Position numbers and translations under genes: made by a program. The notes below the pieces were generated by a model that saw only the letters and a program-made list of their open reading frames with translations, was not told the DNA's origin and made no database searches. 45,638 bases of DNA, from assembly GCA_002345925.1 (NCBI GenBank), contig DDWM01000004.1, forward strand, positions 1 to 45,638, written 5' to 3'. Source of the stretch: Actinobacteria bacterium UBA2286. GTDB taxonomy: Bacteria; Actinomycetota; Coriobacteriia; Anaerosomatales; Anaerosomataceae. How positions within the stretch are numbered: the first letter of the stretch is position 1; the number at the start of each line of letters is the position of its first letter. Below, piece after piece: positions 1 through 8,560 of this stretch.

Positions 1-95
1 CTCCGCTCTGGTTGTCCTCGCCCGTTACCGCTATCATCTAAGCGTGCTGTTTACGGTTGAGCGTTGCGCTCGCCGAAGACCGGGAGGGGCTTGCG

Positions 96-671
96 GTGGC
101 GCTTTCGTCATCATCAACGTACATCTACGCCTACGTGGTGTTTGCTGTCGTCTACCTGGCGTCTAGCATCGCCTTCGTGCTTAACGCAGTACGCGTGAGC
201 ACGTCCCTTTCCAGGGTCAGAGACCTCACAGGCGATTCCGGGCAGACGTCTGCCGAGCCTGGTCCCGTGATTCGTGAGTATGTCTCGCACTCGCAGCGAC
301 TTGTCGACTACACCCAGCTTGCGACGCTTCTGCCGCTGGTCTACGTCGTCGGCAGTATGTTCCTCGGCTCACTCATCCTCGGCGGCACGGGTCACACCGG
401 AGTCAACTACGGCTGGATCGCATTCACGGTGGCCGCGACGATCACGTCGATCGCGTTCGCGGTCCTCGGCATGCGCGAGTCTGCCAAGCTGGGGCATCTC
501 AAGGATCTCGACGATGCAAAAGGCAACTCAGCGGACGTGTTGCAGCGCATCGGCGTCCGGCTCGGAATCAGTGCTGCGCTGCTGCTTCTCGTGGCCGTGT
601 TCATGCTGCTTAACTTGTTCTCGGTGCTGTCCAGCATCGAAGGTCTACTTGGCGTGAAGTTTCTCATCTAG
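96..671 (+). CDS. Four-helix membrane protein, unknown function
   Basis: About 191 residues with four hydrophobic segments (roughly residues 8-30, 90-112, 120-142 and 165-188), so an integral membrane protein with few soluble parts. I recognise no family motif. The open frame extends up to a TTG at 57, but the GTG at 96 is preceded by a good Shine-Dalgarno (GGGAGGGG around 82-89) and puts the first membrane helix near the N-terminus, so I chose it. Its TAG stop lies inside an 11-bp direct repeat just ahead of the tRNA-Leu promoter. Function cannot be assigned. Confidence 0.7.
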   Translation: MALSSSSTYIYAYVVFAVVYLASSIAFVLNAVRVSTSLSRVRDLTGDSGQTSAEPGPVIREYVSHSQRLVDYTQLATLLPLVYVVGSMFLGSLILGGTGHTGVNYGWIAFTVAATITSIAFAVLGMRESAKLGHLKDLDDAKGNSADVLQRIGVRLGISAALLLLVAVFMLLNLFSVLSSIEGLLGVKFLI

Positions 672-688
672 CGCCATTCATCTAGCGC
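664..688. repeat. 11-bp direct repeat, two copies
   Basis: TCATCTAGCGC occurs at 664-674 and again at 678-688 (14-bp period). The first copy contains the stop codon of the upstream membrane protein, the second lies in the spacer of the tRNA-Leu promoter. It could be a small duplication or a regulator site; nothing in the sequence decides. Confidence 0.6.
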
Positions 689-705
689 TATCCCGCTGGT
701 ATAAT
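677..705 (+). promoter_or_regulatory. Promoter of tRNA-Leu
   Basis: A perfect -10 hexamer TATAAT at 700-705 sits 19 bases before the tRNA. A weak -35 (TTCATC, 677-682) lies 17 bases upstream. A strong -10 with poor -35 is common for tRNA promoters. Confidence 0.65.
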
Positions 706-724
706 CCGCAGGCACCACTCTTTA

Positions 725-811
725 GCCCGGGTGGCGGAATTGGCAGACGCGTCGGTCTCAAACACCGATGGTGGCAACATCGTGCGGGTTCGATTCCCGC
801 CCCGGGCACCA
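725..811 (+). tRNA. tRNA-Leu (anticodon CAA)
   Basis: 87-nt class II tRNA. The acceptor arms GCCCGGG (725-731) and CCCGGGC (801-807) pair fully, followed by A and an encoded CCA (809-811). The anticodon stem TCGGT/ACCGA encloses the loop CTCAAAC, giving anticodon CAA (reads UUG). A long variable arm (GGTG-GCAA-CATC) and the T arm GCGGG-TTCGATT-CCCGC confirm a leucine type. The convergent gene's stop begins one base after the CCA, leaving no room for an intergenic terminator. Confidence 0.97.
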
Positions 812-812
812 A

Positions 813-2705
813 TCACTCCCCCGCAGCAGCCGCCCTTGCGCGAGCCTCGCCTGCAGCCTCGAGATTCCCCGCGGCGTCATATACTGCCGCCAGGTTCTCC
901 CACGCAATGGCAAACCTGGGCGCCAGCTCGACCGACCTACGCATCGACTCCTGCGCACCTCCCAGGTCCCCGGCACCAGCCAAAGCCGCTCCCCTGCCGA
1001 GCCACGCCCGGGGATCAGTTGGAGCCAGGCTGAGCGCGGCATCGTATGCCTGCAGCGCCAGCTCCCAATCCTCGGCTGCGTTCAGAGTTGAAGCTGCCAC
1101 GTAGAGGTCCCCAAGATCACGCAGCGGACGCGAGTCCCCGGGCATCCTCCGGCTTGCAGCCACGAGAAGGCTTACGCCATCATCAATCGCAGACGGATCA
1201 GAAGGTATCGCGTCGATTGCCGCTCTGCCGGCTGCCCACTTGAACGCCGGCTCCCAGGACGCAAGAGAGCCGGCCGCGCTGAATGACCGGGAAGCCATCG
1301 GCCACTCTCCGCGCCTGGCGAGATCGAAGCCCTGTCCGACCCGAGCGTCAGCGGCAACTCCTCCGGTTCCGAGCAATGCGAGCATCCCGAAGCCGACTGC
1401 GGCCAGAACCAGAACGTGTCGCCCAATCGGGTTATCGCGCTCCTCTCGGCTCTGATGGGCCGAAAGTCCCACCACGGCGCCAAGAATCACCGCAAGCGCA
1501 GCACCGGTATCGAGCGTTACGAAGTGGAACTGCAGCGCGGCCAACGCCCCCGCAAGCGATCCGCCGAGCGCTGCCCCCAGCTGGGTCTGCGAAGTCGATC
1601 GCACGCGGAGCAACGCAGCACCCGAGAACCAGATGATCGCAAGAGCCGCGACAGCGCCCGGGATGCCCGTTGAGGCCGCAATAGACAGGGCGATGTTGTG
1701 CGGGTCATCGAGCGCCTCGACACGTCCGCGCGGGTCCACCTCGGCAGATGTCGCGAACATGGTGTGCGCACGCCCAAAACCCGAAGGTCCCCAGCCGAGG
1801 AATGGCCGCTCGGCAATCATCGGCACAGTCGAAGACCACACCGCCAGCCTGCCGGTCGCGGTTGCTGATGCGGTACCACCGCCGGTCACCCTCGCTGCCG
1901 AGACCGGAGTCAGCGCTATCGAAACCAAGAGCACTCCGACGACAACAGCCGAGGCAAACCACAAGCGATTGCGGCCTCGGGGCTGCATCGCAGCGAAGAC
2001 CGCCGCGCCCACACCGAGGGCGATCCAGGCGCCGCGCGACCCGGAGAAACCTGCGGCAGCGGCCCCGAGCACCAGTGCGAGCCACCCGCCCACCCGCCAG
2101 ATGCGCTCTGTGTCTTGCAGCGCTCGGTCGGCCGCAAACGGAAGCACGAGCGCGAGGAACACTCCCAGGTTGGACGCGTTGCCCAGAGTCGCTGCCGCAC
2201 GTCCCGAGTCAAACGCCGCTGACGATGGCATCGGATCGATTCCAAGGCGCTGGAGCGCCGCGTAGACCCCGACAAGCACGAGGGTGACAACAGCGAAGCG
2301 CCCGCACGTGCGGCGCAGATCCTCCGGATGCGACGCGATTGCAGCCACCGCAAGGGCCACCCAAGCGACAGCCGAGAGCAGTCCGGTGTAGTTCGGGTAG
2401 GCGCCAACCAACGCCAGGCGCACATCTCCGGCGGTCACCAAAGAGAGCACGGCGAGCAGCACAAGAGCGCCGACGGCCCACACGATTCTAGATTGTGCAG
2501 CCCGCGCAATGCGTGCCTGCGCGGATTCATCAAGAGCGACTGCCACGCAAGCCAACGACGCAAAGGCCATCGTCGCAACAAGCTTGGCGGGACCAAACGG
2601 GTTGAGCCCCGGCGGATAGATCGCAAGCGCAACGCCACACAGGCCGAGAGCCGCAGCGGCTCCCGGCGTCACGATGCTTCGAACCCTACTCCGCGTGCCC
2701 GACAT
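813..2705 (-). CDS. O-antigen ligase/polymerase family membrane protein with TPR tail
   Basis: 630 residues. Residues 1-460 are a string of about 11-13 hydrophobic helices with a Wzy_C-like segment containing GWGPSGFGRAHTMF near residue 300, typical of WaaL/Wzy-type glycan ligases and polymerases that join undecaprenyl-linked glycans outside the membrane. Residues 470-630 carry TPR-like repeats (for example DPRAWLGRGAALAGAGDLGG). An actinobacterium has no lipid A, so the acceptor is probably a glycoprotein or wall glycan (inference). It overlaps the upstream partner gene by 20 bp, suggesting translational coupling, and converges on tRNA-Leu with one base between. Confidence 0.8.
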   Translation of the reverse strand: MSGTRSRVRSIVTPGAAAALGLCGVALAIYPPGLNPFGPAKLVATMAFASLACVAVALDESAQARIARAAQSRIVWAVGALVLLAVLSLVTAGDVRLALVGAYPNYTGLLSAVAWVALAVAAIASHPEDLRRTCGRFAVVTLVLVGVYAALQRLGIDPMPSSAAFDSGRAAATLGNASNLGVFLALVLPFAADRALQDTERIWRVGGWLALVLGAAAAGFSGSRGAWIALGVGAAVFAAMQPRGRNRLWFASAVVVGVLLVSIALTPVSAARVTGGGTASATATGRLAVWSSTVPMIAERPFLGWGPSGFGRAHTMFATSAEVDPRGRVEALDDPHNIALSIAASTGIPGAVAALAIIWFSGAALLRVRSTSQTQLGAALGGSLAGALAALQFHFVTLDTGAALAVILGAVVGLSAHQSREERDNPIGRHVLVLAAVGFGMLALLGTGGVAADARVGQGFDLARRGEWPMASRSFSAAGSLASWEPAFKWAAGRAAIDAIPSDPSAIDDGVSLLVAASRRMPGDSRPLRDLGDLYVAASTLNAAEDWELALQAYDAALSLAPTDPRAWLGRGAALAGAGDLGGAQESMRRSVELAPRFAIAWENLAAVYDAAGNLEAAGEARARAAAAGE

Positions 2706-3309
2706 CGCTCAGCCACGGGATCAGCGTGTCTCCGGACAAACGAAGCGTGATAACGCCTGTGTAAGCTCCCCCGCCGGTGATGTCCTGCGCCGTGTTTGGA
2801 TCAAGCCGCAAGAGCACGTTTCGTCCCTTGAACTCGTACGGCTTCGCGGGCTTGCCCTCCGGAGCGCTCTCTGACACCAGAGCGACCACGGTGTGTATGC
2901 CGCTCATCCGCGGACCAAACCCATAGATGCCGATCGTCACCCTGTACTTCGAGTCGGCCGTTGCAGCGTCCTTCGCAAGCATCGACAGCGTCTTGTCGGG
3001 TGGTGTTGTTATTGTCGTAAGATCCGCGCCGTCGGCTGCTGGCGCCACGGCCATGCTTGGCTGCATCGTCGTCGCAAGGCTCTGTTGCGTGCGGTCCTTG
3101 CCAACAACCGCGGAGGTTCCGATGACGGACCCAGCGGGCGTCGGGCCGGTTGCCTCAATGGACTTCTCGGTATCAGTACCGCCAATACCAAATGGAGCAG
3201 AGCCTCCACGATCCTGAGTGAGCAGCGCTGCCCCCACGAGCAACACGGCAGCCGACACCACTACGGCTATGATGCGTGCTCTGCGGCTCATGGCGGTTGG
3301 TCGAAACAT
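2686..3309 (-). CDS. Membrane-anchored extracytoplasmic protein, unknown function
   Basis: 207 residues: a short basic start, one hydrophobic anchor or signal segment (residues about 8-28) and a soluble domain with no family motif I recognise. The ATG at 3309 has GGAGG five bases upstream, so I prefer it to the in-frame start at 3339. The C-terminal beta-rich stretch (TGVITLRLSGDTLIPWL) resembles a small extracellular domain. The gene overlaps the O-antigen-ligase-like gene by 20 bp, so the two are probably made together and may act in the same surface glycan step. Confidence 0.7.
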   Translation of the reverse strand: MFRPTAMSRRARIIAVVVSAAVLLVGAALLTQDRGGSAPFGIGGTDTEKSIEATGPTPAGSVIGTSAVVGKDRTQQSLATTMQPSMAVAPAADGADLTTITTPPDKTLSMLAKDAATADSKYRVTIGIYGFGPRMSGIHTVVALVSESAPEGKPAKPYEFKGRNVLLRLDPNTAQDITGGGAYTGVITLRLSGDTLIPWLSDVGHAE

Positions 3310-3346
3310 GCGTCCTCCGTGTGAGTTGTGATGCGGCACAAACAGT

Positions 3347-3375
3347 GGCGGGACCCTGCAACGCAGAATCCCGCC
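3347..3375 (-). terminator. Hairpin after the CWB2 gene
   Basis: Inverted repeat GGCGGGA (3347-3353) / TCCCGCC (3369-3375), with an inner CTGC/GCAG stem. It lies between the CWB2 gene stop (3398) and the next minus-strand start (3309). No U run follows, so it may be a weak terminator or an RNA-stability element. Confidence 0.5.
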
Positions 3376-3397
3376 AACTGCAGAATCCCTGCAAGTA

Positions 3398-6300
3398 CTA
3401 CTTCAGTATCTTCTGTATCGCAACGCGCGTGGCGTTGGAAACCGCCTTGGTGCTCCCAAGATACCTAACCTCGGCAATCTTATCGCGAACTGCTGCAAGT
3501 TTCGCGGCCACGCTGGGATTGAGCGAGTCCGTTGGTGTGAGCAGAAGAACCGACCCTGCCTGCCCCTGCAAGACGCCGCCAGCCAGCGCATCTGGGTAGT
3601 TCTCGCCAGTCGCGAACGCTACGTTGTTCCAGCCGAGACCATACACGTGGTCGACACCGTACTGGGCGACGATCACCGCAGTCTCATAGCGATTAGCCCC
3701 GCCGAGCCGAGGCGTGGCGTCAGCGCCACGGAGAAACGCGTCGAGAGAACTCTCGACTGCGGGCGCAACAGCTGCTGCGCTCCCAAGTATGATCGCCTTG
3801 GTCACACGATGTGTAGCCATGGAGTTCTTCGTTGACTCGGTCAGCGAGTCCTTCGCAGTGAGATATATCGGCCAGTTTGATGCCGCAGCAAGAGGCGATG
3901 CACCGAGCGCATCGGGGAAGTTCTCACCCGTTGAGATGAACGCTGTCCCGTCGTACGCATCGCCGAGACGATCGATGGTTTCCTCGGCGACCTTCACTGC
4001 TGTCTCATAGCGGTTCGCACCCGCCAGCCGCCGAACGTGCGCGGCACCTAGCGTGCTCTTCAGCGCAGACTCAACCGGGTTTCCGACAGCTGCAGAACTG
4101 CCGAGAATGATCGCATCAGATGCGCCGAGACGGTCAATCTCATCTGCAACCTGATACGGAAGGTACGTCGGGTTGGTAAGCAGGATCGGACCATCGTATG
4201 CGCCGGCAAGCGCAGCACCTCCGAGCGCGTCCGGCCAGTTGTAACCCGTGGAGATCACCACCGTCTTCGCGCCGTCCGGGAACGCCGCCAAGGACGCCAT
4301 GATTGCAGTCTCTATACGTGTGGGCCCAAAGACCGGGGAGTATGCCGTGTCCACCGAGACGACAGTCTGTGTAACCACCTTCGACTCCGCATGCGCGAAC
4401 TGGACAGCAGCCGCCGTCGAGGATGTAGGCACGCTCTTGTACCAGCTGTCCTCGTACAGATAATTGGTGTCGTCGATGAACTCAAGGAAGTAGCCGCCAG
4501 CCGAGAAGCCGGAGAACTCGAAGTCTCCGTCGTGGTACGTATACGTGGAGTTGATAAGCGCCCACGAGCCTGCCGGATCGTCCCACCAGAGCTTGACGTG
4601 CACGCCGGTCACTCGCTTGGCATCTCCGTCGGTCACGGAACCGCGCAGCTTCGCGGCAGGCGTAAGCGTCATGTTGTATCCCGGATGCGTTGACGCGCTT
4701 CCGCTGAGAACCACGTTGTCAGCCTGATCGATGCTCTGCGCCTCGCCGGAAGCCTTCCAGCCCTTGAAACCTAGTTCGTCGAACCAGCTGAACGCCACGA
4801 GTCGATACGTGCCGCTAGCGAGACCGCCAAGGGTGTACGTACCGTTCGCGGCAGTGAACGCGTTGGTCGCGCCGTCATAGGTCACCGGCTGCCAGGCCTC
4901 CCAGTCAGAGTTGTACTTGTACGCAGAAACGTACGCATTGCGCAGACCCTGGCCGTTCTTATCGAGTATGGTGCCGGTGATCTTGTGGGCACGGTCGAGC
5001 GGCATCTGCACCAGTGAGGTGGTGGATGGTGCGGTTACCGCGATGCTCGTCGCCGAGCTGATAGCGCCGGCATTGTTGTAGAATTCCGCAGCGTAGTCGA
5101 GCGTCGGCCCCGCCTCCACGATGTACGCACCAGTTGGCACCGGGATCTCGAACCAGCCCGCTGAGTCGGCGGTCATCTGACGATCCCACCAGTACTCATC
5201 TGAGAACGAGTCGTACACGTAGGTCGTGACCGGCACTGCAGCGATGTTCCCACTCGTGACAGCGTCTCGCACCTTACCCCACATCAGGCCGAGCGGAGCG
5301 CCACTCCAGTCTGCCGCAGACTTGGTGAGGGTGCGACTGCCGGTCCAGGTAGTGCCTCCGACCACGGCCCCGTTTATGGCTTCTGAGTCCGACCAGCCCG
5401 AGTTGTAATCCCCTGACGCTGGGTCGTTGATGCGAAGCCGAACCATCTTGCCCGCCGGAACGTACTTGAACGAGACGCGACCGGTGTAATCCGTTAAAAC
5501 GGTGTCGCGTTCCCAGTAGAAGCCGTCCCAGTAGTCGATCGCAACCGGAATCCCACTGAGCTCACTCCCGTTGGGTCCGGTGATCCTCGCGCCGACCGTC
5601 CCCCAATTGGTTGTAGGGACAAGCGATGCGTCTATCGGTGTCGCGTACGTCGTGCCTGCAGCCAGCGTTATCGGGTTGGCCGTAGCGGTAGTGGTCTTTC
5701 CTGAGTAGAACTGGCGGTTGTAGTAGTAGCCGGTTGCAGACTCGGGGTAGAAATCGGCGACATAGTCTCCCGCGAAGTCGAAACGCACCTTGTACGTACC
5801 TGAGACCAGATTGCCGAGAACGTAGTCACCGTGCTCGTCAGTCTGCGTCATGCCCCGGTACGCACCGGTCGCCGAGTCGTAGATCGAGACATCCGCCCAG
5901 GGAATCGCCTCAGAAGTGTTGTTGTTTTGCACGTGTCCGAGAATACGCGCAGAGCTCGCAAGCACCGCATCCTTGCCGGTCACGATTCCGCCGACGCCCA
6001 CCACGATGTTGGTGCCGGTATTCGCGGCGTCATAAACCGTGCCACCGGGTGTGTCTGCGCCGCCGAACGCCTTCGTCAGATAGCGTCCGTTCATGTCGTA
6101 GAAGACGATGCGGTATGTACCGGGTTCCAGACCGATGTAGTCGTAGTATCCACCGGAGTCCGTGACCTTCTGATGTGAGCCCTCAGACACCTCGTTCCAG
6201 TTGCCAGCTGATCCGGAAAGCACGATCGCACCAATGCCAGCGATGCCATTACCACCGGAGTCGGTGATGCGTCCCTTGATATGTCCGAGTCGCACCATCG

Positions 6301-7081
6301 AAACATTCACACCGCTCACCACGTGCATCGGCGCTACGTTCATCCATGCGGCACTGTCGATGTCTGTCCCGCCGCCATACCACTGCGACTTGTACCGGTA
6401 GTCGTAGTCGGTGAACTCGATCTTGTAGCGCCCCACCGGAACCTGGTCGACCTTCCAGTCACCAAGACTGAGAGAAGTCGCACCCCACATTCCGTCCCAA
6501 TTCCAGTTTCCGAATCCGTCTTGGGTGTACGCAGATATCGAAATGCCAGAGACCTTGGAGCCGTCTGTGGAATCGGTGACCACTCCTGCGATAGACCCGT
6601 GCTCCCACATCGCAAGCGTCATGTTGGCCGTCGTTGTCCCCTGATCGGTCACCACAACGTTGGAAGCACCCGCAACCGTATAGCTGTTGGGATAGAACTT
6701 GTCGCGATAGCCCGAGTTGCTCCACTTGTTGAACCAGTCGTAGAAGTGAAGCTTGTATGTGCCCGCCGGCAGATCGAACGCGTACTCCCCGGTCGTGTAG
6801 CTTACCTGGAAGTCGTTTCCCCACTCATCAGCGAAGACTTGGTTCCAGGCACCGCCGTCCCATTGCCACGCCTCGACCATGATCACATAGTCGGAGTCGA
6901 AGTTGCCGGTGATCGGTACGCCGTAGGGATCTTTGACGATGCCGCTCACCGTCCCCCAGCCCGGTTCCGCCGATGGCGTGACCGAAGCGGATGCCGGTAG
7001 CGGAATCGCAACGAGCGAGAGCATCGTCGTGATCGCCACCATCGCCGAGAAGAGTCTCCGAATAGACGATGCCTTACGCAT
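3398..7081 (-). CDS. Secreted modular surface protein with three CWB2 cell-wall-binding repeats
   Basis: 1227 residues. A signal peptide (about residues 1-33, ending ALPASASV-like) is followed by roughly nine to ten carboxypeptidase-regulatory/SpaA-like beta modules, recognisable by repeated YXLGXLXXGTYRL-type strands and G-x-V-x-D motifs, across residues 40-920. The last 300 residues hold three CWB2 (PF04122) repeats, each with a ANRYETAV-type start (the first degenerate, RIETAI), a STGENFPDAL-type core and a ILGSAAAV-type end; in clostridia these bind wall polymer non-covalently. I set the start at the ATG with GGGAGG seven bases upstream rather than the one five codons earlier. Likely an adhesin or S-layer-associated protein. 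Confidence 0.9.
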   Translation of the reverse strand: MRKASSIRRLFSAMVAITTMLSLVAIPLPASASVTPSAEPGWGTVSGIVKDPYGVPITGNFDSDYVIMVEAWQWDGGAWNQVFADEWGNDFQVSYTTGEYAFDLPAGTYKLHFYDWFNKWSNSGYRDKFYPNSYTVAGASNVVVTDQGTTTANMTLAMWEHGSIAGVVTDSTDGSKVSGISISAYTQDGFGNWNWDGMWGATSLSLGDWKVDQVPVGRYKIEFTDYDYRYKSQWYGGGTDIDSAAWMNVAPMHVVSGVNVSMVRLGHIKGRITDSGGNGIAGIGAIVLSGSAGNWNEVSEGSHQKVTDSGGYYDYIGLEPGTYRIVFYDMNGRYLTKAFGGADTPGGTVYDAANTGTNIVVGVGGIVTGKDAVLASSARILGHVQNNNTSEAIPWADVSIYDSATGAYRGMTQTDEHGDYVLGNLVSGTYKVRFDFAGDYVADFYPESATGYYYNRQFYSGKTTTATANPITLAAGTTYATPIDASLVPTTNWGTVGARITGPNGSELSGIPVAIDYWDGFYWERDTVLTDYTGRVSFKYVPAGKMVRLRINDPASGDYNSGWSDSEAINGAVVGGTTWTGSRTLTKSAADWSGAPLGLMWGKVRDAVTSGNIAAVPVTTYVYDSFSDEYWWDRQMTADSAGWFEIPVPTGAYIVEAGPTLDYAAEFYNNAGAISSATSIAVTAPSTTSLVQMPLDRAHKITGTILDKNGQGLRNAYVSAYKYNSDWEAWQPVTYDGATNAFTAANGTYTLGGLASGTYRLVAFSWFDELGFKGWKASGEAQSIDQADNVVLSGSASTHPGYNMTLTPAAKLRGSVTDGDAKRVTGVHVKLWWDDPAGSWALINSTYTYHDGDFEFSGFSAGGYFLEFIDDTNYLYEDSWYKSVPTSSTAAAVQFAHAESKVVTQTVVSVDTAYSPVFGPTRIETAIMASLAAFPDGAKTVVISTGYNWPDALGGAALAGAYDGPILLTNPTYLPYQVADEIDRLGASDAIILGSSAAVGNPVESALKSTLGAAHVRRLAGANRYETAVKVAEETIDRLGDAYDGTAFISTGENFPDALGASPLAAASNWPIYLTAKDSLTESTKNSMATHRVTKAIILGSAAAVAPAVESSLDAFLRGADATPRLGGANRYETAVIVAQYGVDHVYGLGWNNVAFATGENYPDALAGGVLQGQAGSVLLLTPTDSLNPSVAAKLAAVRDKIAEVRYLGSTKAVSNATRVAIQKILK

Positions 7082-7102
7082 TGAGCGACCTCCCATCCCC
7101 TT

Positions 7103-7130
7103 GGCGCAGCGACCTTTGCCGCTTCACGCC
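7103..7130 (-). promoter_or_regulatory. Stem-loop in the CWB2 gene leader
   Basis: Reading the minus strand, GGCG-tga-AGCG-(8-nt loop)-CGCT-g-CGCC forms a bulged hairpin about 20 bases ahead of the ribosome site of the CWB2 gene. It may govern message stability or translation. I compared it with the c-di-GMP-I riboswitch and see no match. Confidence 0.35.
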
Positions 7131-7194
7131 AACCCGCGCCCCACCGCGGATATAAAGATTGTGCGCCCGTTACACAGGCTTAACAACTGGAATC

Positions 7195-8487
7195 TTATTC
7201 CTCGGCTTCCGACGCTTCTCCTCGGCCTGCGGCGCGATACAGCGGTACACCAGCCAACAGGAATACTGCACCCACAAGCCAACCTATCGGTATCGACCAC
7301 ACCTTCGCCATCCAGCCAAGCGCAGGCTGTCCTCCTGCCCCGCCGATGTCCGCGAAAAAAGCGTCGAGCGAGAGCACCGTGGCTCTCTGCGCCGAGGGAA
7401 CGTGCTCGTTCAGGTACGCGTGCCGAATCGGTCCCACCACTCCAAAGACAACGCCCCACCCGATCCAGAGTGCCGAGGCGATGAGCAGCGGTCCGGTTCC
7501 CGGCGTCTTGGTAAGCAAGCCGACCGCGCCGATCGCAGCAACGAAAGCGGCCAGCAGCGCCGAGCACACCGCAAGCACGCTCCACGCTTTGCGGCGAAGC
7601 TCACCCGTGCGCATGATGCGGCCGACAAACAAGTTCCCGACGATGCTCGCGAGCGCCGCCGATGCCGCAAGCACTCCGGAGACCCACACGTACTCTTTGC
7701 CGAGCAGATCAAGAGCGAAGCGCTGCCAGGAGTAGAAACCGTACATCCCGAAGACTCCGCCAACGAGCGATACGAACATGAGCGGCCGCACCACGCGATT
7801 GCGCCACCCGTACTTCACACCGGCGTCAAAGACCTTGCGGGTCTCCTCGGCAAATGTTGATATCTTCAGCGGCCGTGGCTGGAAGCCGAGGTCCTTCATC
7901 ATGACCATCGCGGCGACAAAGCACGCCAGGAGCAACACCGCCCTCACGATGTACGGCCACGACAGGTCGACTTGGCCGAGAAACCCGCCCGCGAGTGTCC
8001 CGACCAGCATCGTCGAGCCCGAGATCATTCCGCCCCAGGAGAAGACCCGCTCGCGGGCGCCACTGTAGCCGGTGTGGTCAAGCGCATCCACGAGCCACGC
8101 ATCAACGGCACCAGTCTGAAATGTGAACCCCAGGCCGATGATCACCGAGGCGCCAACGAATGCCCAGAATCCCCAGCCAAAGCTCGCCGAGGCAACGTAT
8201 AGCAACGTCGAAATGAATAGCGTGATGTTGCCGAGCAGGAACGAGACTTTTCGACCGATCGTGTCAGCGACCACGCCTGTTGGGATCTCGAAGATGATCT
8301 GCCCGACCGTGAACGCGGTGTTCACCAGCATGACCTGGAAGATGTCGAGGCCAGCACCCATGAGAAACAGCGTGTTTATGCCCCAGATGAGCGACGCGGC
8401 GAGCGTGAAGAGCGCGCTCGTTGTGAGATACGCACCGATTACTCCCCGGGGAGTGTGGACCGCAGCTATGTGAGACCTCCTCGGCAC
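7195..8487 (-). CDS. Major facilitator superfamily transporter
   Basis: 430 residues with about 12 hydrophobic helices. The loop after helix 2 reads GVVADTIGRKVS, the MFS signature G-x-x-x-D-x-x-G-R-R/K. The N-terminal half begins with GAYLTTSALFTLAASLIWG and the middle is split by a charged loop (KISTFAEETRKVFDAG). The substrate is unknown; the family member most like this in layout is a drug/solute effluxer. The GTG at 8487 has no ribosome site, whereas an AGGAGG lies six bases before an ATA codon at 8469, so the start is uncertain. The gene is divergent from the deaminase gene at 8561. Confidence 0.88.
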   Translation of the reverse strand: MPRRSHIAAVHTPRGVIGAYLTTSALFTLAASLIWGINTLFLMGAGLDIFQVMLVNTAFTVGQIIFEIPTGVVADTIGRKVSFLLGNITLFISTLLYVASASFGWGFWAFVGASVIIGLGFTFQTGAVDAWLVDALDHTGYSGARERVFSWGGMISGSTMLVGTLAGGFLGQVDLSWPYIVRAVLLLACFVAAMVMMKDLGFQPRPLKISTFAEETRKVFDAGVKYGWRNRVVRPLMFVSLVGGVFGMYGFYSWQRFALDLLGKEYVWVSGVLAASAALASIVGNLFVGRIMRTGELRRKAWSVLAVCSALLAAFVAAIGAVGLLTKTPGTGPLLIASALWIGWGVVFGVVGPIRHAYLNEHVPSAQRATVLSLDAFFADIGGAGGQPALGWMAKVWSIPIGWLVGAVFLLAGVPLYRAAGRGEASEAEE

Positions 8488-8560
8488 AAAGGGGTAGGTG
8501 CATAATCAAGCGTATGTAGTAAGTTCCCAGAAACCCGAAGTCGCGACTCCAGGGGGCGGA

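Noticed and set aside
725..2705. An integrative element at tRNA-Leu
   Set aside because: No integrase, no repeat of the tRNA 3' end nearby; the neighbouring gene is a normal ligase-like gene.
7082..7194. A c-di-GMP (GEMM) riboswitch before the CWB2 gene
   Set aside because: A hairpin exists, but the conserved GEMM core (CACGCACAGGGCAAACC-like) and second helix are absent.
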